This document shows positions 51,517 to 54,962 of a DNA stretch of 54,962 bases, piece by piece; positions within the stretch are counted from its first letter, which is position 1, and every line of letters begins with the position of its first letter. Below the pieces are notes generated by a model, which saw only the letters and a program-made list of their open reading frames with translations, was not told the origin of the DNA and searched no databases. This stretch comes from GH45 sp046704385 (GTDB taxonomy: Bacteria > Bacteroidota > Bacteroidia > Bacteroidales > SZUA-534). A program made the position numbers and the translations under genes. The stretch covers positions 1 through 54,962 of the forward strand of contig JBJKSB010000104.1 in NCBI GenBank assembly GCA_046704385.1, written 5' to 3'.

Positions 51517-51984
51517 ATGTTGAAAGATATTTTAGCTATTTCAGGTCAACCAGGACTTTACAAAATGGTATCGAATACCAAAAACGGGATTATTGTTGAG
51601 AATTTAGAAACCGGGAAAAGAATGCCGGCTTATGCCACTGCTAAAGTCAGCGCTCTTGAAGATATTGCCATCTATACTGACGACAGCGAAGACAGACCTT
51701 TATCGGAAGTATTGCAAAGCATCAGGGAAAAGGAAAATGGCGGAGAAGCAATTAATCCGAAATCAGGCAACGACGATTTAAAAAAATATTTTGATGAAGT
51801 GATGCCCGATTATGATAAAGATCGCGTTTATACATCGGATATAAAAAAGGTGGTTCAGTGGTACAATACCTTGCAAAAACTGAATATGCTTGATTTGCTT
51901 GATAAAAAAGAGGAAGAAACAGCTGACAGTTCGGAAGCTGATTCAACTGAAAAAAAGGAAGAAGTAAAAAAAGAAGAGAAATAA
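51517..51984 (+). CDS. DUF5606 family protein
   Basis: 155 residues from the ATG at 51517 (MLKDILAISGQPGLYKMVSN); a frame open to 51490 adds nine residues before the conserved start. ENLETGKRMPAYATAKVSAL, EDIAIYTDDSEDRPLSEVLQ, then YFDEVMPDYDKDRVYTSDIK and VVQWYNTLQKLNML define this Bacteroidota family of unknown function. The C-terminal tail is rich in Glu and Lys. It ends the gene run and is followed by a strong terminator. Confidence 0.88.
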   Translation: MLKDILAISGQPGLYKMVSNTKNGIIVENLETGKRMPAYATAKVSALEDIAIYTDDSEDRPLSEVLQSIREKENGGEAINPKSGNDDLKKYFDEVMPDYDKDRVYTSDIKKVVQWYNTLQKLNMLDLLDKKEEETADSSEADSTEKKEEVKKEEK

Positions 51985-52002
51985 AATAACACTGCACATA
52001 TA

Positions 52003-52036
52003 AAAAAGCATGGTCAGAAATGGTCATGCTTTTTGT
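52003..52036. terminator. intrinsic terminator after the DUF5606 gene
   Basis: AAAAAGCATG and CATGCTTTTTG form a 10-bp stem around a 12-base loop, 18 bp after the stop codon. A-rich and T-rich flanks would allow it to work on both strands. Confidence 0.9.
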
Positions 52037-52220
52037 TTTAGGTTAATTTATACATTGGTTATTTTGAAAGCAAAAAGCCTGGAAACCCTTGGCACAATCA
52101 CGTTAATCGTCTGTTGGTAACACTTGTATAAAAGAATACTATTACTTTTATTTCGGATATAAAAGGTGAACCCTGAAATAGGTTCAATTTTTTTATCAAA
52201 GGAAACTCAACTTCATTCGT

Positions 52221-53183
52221 CTATTTACCACTACTAAAATATCGTATCCGAAAGTCCAGCAGAGCCTGACGAAATTCATCTGCCGACTTGTATCGCTGCT
52301 CGATTCCCAGCAAAAGCCTGTGATAAACCTCATCGCGTGTATAGTGGTTGGGTGGCTTTTTAAAATGATATTTAGATGCCGCTTTCAGTAAAATTTGCAT
52401 TAACTCAGGAGGTATTACCTTTTTTACCTTTAATGGAAATGACGTTTGAAGGTTCATCAGCTTAACTGAAATATTACTTTCGTAGGCAGGCTCCTTAATA
52501 ATCATTTCATAAATAAGCAGTGCAATATTGTACAGGTCAGAGTGAAAACCGGTAAGTTCATGAAAACCCAAAACCTGTTCGGGGGGGCTGTAAACCAAAA
52601 CAAATGGCCGCTTCGACCGTACAGTAGTTTGAGGAGGAGCCTCTCCTGCCTTACGAACCATACCAAAATCGATAAGCTGAAACTGCGGATTTTTGTAATG
52701 TAGAATCCCGGCCTTGTTGCACAAAAAAAGAACATTAGCCGGCTTAATGTCTGCATGAATATAACCCTTCTGGTGCATAGCTTCAACCGCATCGAGCAGT
52801 TGGAACCCGCATTCAAGTGCCAGGCGGATTCTTTTCTTTTTTAACACCCAGCGATACCTTATGTAATACCCCAGTTCGAGGTTTTGCACAAATTCTGAAA
52901 TTAAATAGTGACGCTCATCCTGGTATACATATTCAAAAGGTGCCAGCAAATTTGGATGAACCCCGTACCAGTCGATTTCACTTTTAAAATGTTCTACCTC
53001 ACCAGGATCTTTGGCCATTTCAGAGGGCAACATTTTAATAACTACCGACTTACCTTCAGATGATACCCCTTTAAAAACCCGGCTGAATTTGGAAACTTTT
53101 CGCAAATGCGACCTGGAGGCATTCGGAAAAAATATATAATCATCGTTGATACCGTGGAGTACTATTTTTTTATTGATGCCCAT
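52221..53183 (-). CDS. Ser/Thr protein kinase, cytoplasmic
   Basis: 320 residues, Hanks-type kinase with no membrane span or sensor domain. The ATP Lys is Lys50 (VVIKM), the catalytic loop is HADIKPAN (His143, Asp145; Ala replaces the Arg of HRD), and the metal-binding DFG is at 172-174. The activation segment runs to YSPPEQVLGFHELTGFHSDL. Lack of the HRD Arg suggests that it may not need activation-loop phosphorylation. The N-terminal 30 residues are unusual for the family. No phosphatase or substrate is adjacent. Confidence 0.9.
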   Translation of the reverse strand: MGINKKIVLHGINDDYIFFPNASRSHLRKVSKFSRVFKGVSSEGKSVVIKMLPSEMAKDPGEVEHFKSEIDWYGVHPNLLAPFEYVYQDERHYLISEFVQNLELGYYIRYRWVLKKKRIRLALECGFQLLDAVEAMHQKGYIHADIKPANVLFLCNKAGILHYKNPQFQLIDFGMVRKAGEAPPQTTVRSKRPFVLVYSPPEQVLGFHELTGFHSDLYNIALLIYEMIIKEPAYESNISVKLMNLQTSFPLKVKKVIPPELMQILLKAASKYHFKKPPNHYTRDEVYHRLLLGIEQRYKSADEFRQALLDFRIRYFSSGK

Positions 53184-53272
53184 TCTCTTACAAATATTAT
53201 TCAGCTTTTGGGAAACTAATTTAGTTTTTTTTAGGGAGGTTTTATAATTAGTTCAATTTTTCATGTACAGAA

Positions 53273-54962
53273 CTAATGAAACCTGCCATTTACCGCGCAA
53301 ACCCTTTTGTATTTTTTAATATTACCCTCTAAATCAAAAACTTCAATATATATAACGTAGATTCCGATAGAAGCCTTCTGTTCAGCATCAGTTATTCCAT
53401 CCCAGGTAAAAGTTCCTTCAGTGGCCAGCAACTCGTTCTCGGCTACACTTCTAATTTTTCGCCCCTGGGCATCAAACACTTTAACGTTAGCCACATAACC
53501 CGGCACATTATAATTGTATCGTATAAAAAGAATATCATCTACCCCATCGTTATCGGGTGAAAAAGCTTCAGGTTCAATTTTTATTTCATTTTCTGAATTT
53601 TCCAGCTTAGTGAACATTGAATTTTTATAACCCGGAGTTGCAAATCCAGCACTTTCAGCTGCTGAATGCCAGGTTGATGCTTCTTTTGATGGTAAATCGG
53701 GATGCAACCGTTCCAGGCTTACCCCTTTGGTTGTCGTAAGTAATTTGAAGTGCATTTTATCATCATAATACAGATAATCAGAAATCATCCCTGAAGTATC
53801 TACCAATACTATTGAACCACCGGTATTGGGCAACGATGGAAAATTGTTCATGTCAAAAAACGCCTGTGGATACTCTGTCCAATACTGGTTTTTTATCAAT
53901 TGCTGATTGATGGACAATACCTGGTAAGCCCCGGGAAACAACAAATCTCCATGGCTGGTGATACGACAGGGATTCTTAATCTCACCGCTTTCGTCAAACG
54001 AAGCCAGGTAAAACTGCTTTAAATTTACCGGAAATGCCGACCGGTTATATAATTCCACAAAATTGACACCATTTTCCAAGGCATCCCATAACAATTCATT
54101 AATAATTACATCGCCTGGTGAGGCTTTAATTGGAATGGAAAAGGCAGTTTCATTATGCAAGATGTTGTTTCCCGCAATATCTGTTAAAGATTCATCCACT
54201 TTAATATGATACAACACTCCATTTTTCAATGACCTTTTTAGTTTTAAATCCAGCCGGTTCAACTCATCAACATTAAAAATAACTGAGTCAATCAATTCGG
54301 ATTCATTGGTAATAGTAAACTTTTCAGGGGTTGAATTAAACCATGACATAGATTCACTGAACTGCAATCCTATTATGGAATTGCTAACCGGATAAGCTCT
54401 CAACAAATCAGGAGGAGTAATATCAGGATTATTTTTGTAAACCGAATTCGTTCTTCCCGGAGTACCTCCTTTTGTATCAGCGGAAGCCAACCAGTTCTCT
54501 GGTGTTTCTCCCGGATTTGCAAAATCAATACGTTCCAGGCTAAATCCCCCGTTGGCCTTTAAATCATCGGTTATCCATGATGATTTATAATCGGTTTTAC
54601 AGATCAATTCCTTTTGGCCGTTAAACAAACTTAATGATCCGCTTAATGGCAGAGCCGGCCAGTTAATTACCGCTATTCGTTCGATATCCGGGTCAAACTC
54701 ATCAAATGAATTTGCAGGACAAAGTACCATATAATCATTAGGCGGTATTTCCATATAAGGCAACATCCGTTCCGATTTGCCCACCCGGAGCGTCCATTCC
54801 CAGGCATCAATAGTTATGTCTGAATTATTGTGCAATTCTATATATTCTGATTCCGGCAAACCAGCTGAAGGTTCAGGATTAGACATAATTTCATTAATTA
54901 CCGCATTATAGGGTGTTGGTTTAAAATAAACAAATTTTACCAGGGTATCCGCACTCTGGTTT
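53273..54962 (-). CDS. lamin-tail and FlgD/CHU_C-type surface protein (5' end missing)
   Basis: The frame is open to the window edge, so the ATG at 54886 is internal: the residues before it (PYNAVINEIM) continue the lamin-tail domain that then reads SNPEPSAGLPESEYIELHNN. At least 563 residues are visible. Domains in order: lamin tail, an Ig-like segment (PDITPPDLLRAYPVSNSIIG), a second lamin-tail-like domain (GDVIINELLWDALENGVNFV) and a C-terminal FlgD/CHU_C-like domain (EPEAFSPDNDGVDDILFIRY to YVIYIEVFDLEGNIKKYKRV). Such proteins are secreted to the cell surface in Bacteroidota, often by the type IX system. Confidence 0.8.
   Translation of the reverse strand, partial: NQSADTLVKFVYFKPTPYNAVINEIMSNPEPSAGLPESEYIELHNNSDITIDAWEWTLRVGKSERMLPYMEIPPNDYMVLCPANSFDEFDPDIERIAVINWPALPLSGSLSLFNGQKELICKTDYKSSWITDDLKANGGFSLERIDFANPGETPENWLASADTKGGTPGRTNSVYKNNPDITPPDLLRAYPVSNSIIGLQFSESMSWFNSTPEKFTITNESELIDSVIFNVDELNRLDLKLKRSLKNGVLYHIKVDESLTDIAGNNILHNETAFSIPIKASPGDVIINELLWDALENGVNFVELYNRSAFPVNLKQFYLASFDESGEIKNPCRITSHGDLLFPGAYQVLSINQQLIKNQYWTEYPQAFFDMNNFPSLPNTGGSIVLVDTSGMISDYLYYDDKMHFKLLTTTKGVSLERLHPDLPSKEASTWHSAAESAGFATPGYKNSMFTKLENSENEIKIEPEAFSPDNDGVDDILFIRYNYNVPGYVANVKVFDAQGRKIRSVAENELLATEGTFTWDGITDAEQKASIGIYVIYIEVFDLEGNIKKYKRVCAVNGRFH

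Overview
This window looks like chromosomal DNA from a member of the Bacteroidota, probably an environmental relative of the Marinilabiliales/Prolixibacteraceae. The sequence is AT-rich. Ribosome-binding sites are mostly absent, and the few clear promoters have the Bacteroidota form (TTTG, about 19 bp, TAnnTTTG). Gene content agrees: DUF4294, DUF4252, DUF5606 and DUF3276/PUR proteins, long-form NusB, type B L31, a FeoA-FeoB fusion, TonB-like energy transducers and a lamin-tail surface protein. I see no rRNA, tRNA, CRISPR array, prophage or complete insertion sequence. The assignment to order is an inference from gene families, not a phylogeny.

Layout. 1-7.4 kb: a periplasmic thioredoxin, an orphan TPR histidine kinase, a 1000-residue sensor that joins ferredoxin and [FeFe]-hydrogenase-like domains to PAS domains and a SpoIIE phosphatase, and a DUF4294 protein. 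7.5-11.8 kb: a metallo-beta-lactamase-fold hydrolase, an acyltransferase-like protein, L31 and an MTA/SAH-type deaminase. 11.9-22.2 kb: a probable surface-glycan block with a membrane-anchored aryl-sulfate sulfotransferase, three large polytopic GT-C/YfhO/DUF2079-like proteins and a methyltransferase-GT2 fusion, interrupted by a flavin reductase. 22.3-25.6 kb: two TonB-like paralogues (one frameshifted) divergent from an ECF sigma/anti-sigma pair. 26-32 kb: ChaN-like protein, glutamate dehydrogenase, FadL-like porin and tRNA-dihydrouridine synthase. 32.4-37.9 kb: dnaJ-grpE, murA, an acidic small protein and phosphofructokinase. 38-39 kb: a three-gene cassette with NifX-like and Nif11-like proteins. 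39.3-41.4 kb: an ECF sigma/anti-sigma/DUF4252 x2 operon. 41.7-46.5 kb: a lipoprotein, FeoAB with its Cys-rich partner, and an overlapping three-gene cassette. 46.6-52 kb: PUR protein, then nusB, DUF1573, yajC, ybbR-like, coaE, a TerB-DnaJ protein and DUF5606, a run of mostly housekeeping genes. 52.2 kb to the end: a Ser/Thr kinase and a lamin-tail/FlgD-like surface protein cut by the window edge.

The most noteworthy items are the hydrogenase-like sensor phosphatase, the NifX/Nif11-like cassette, a 21-bp tandem array that continues the ChaN reading frame beyond its stop codon as nine heptapeptides, and several intergenic elements built from inverted arrays of degenerate 7-8-bp units. Some of these elements overlap the stop codons of neighbouring genes and encode their last residues.
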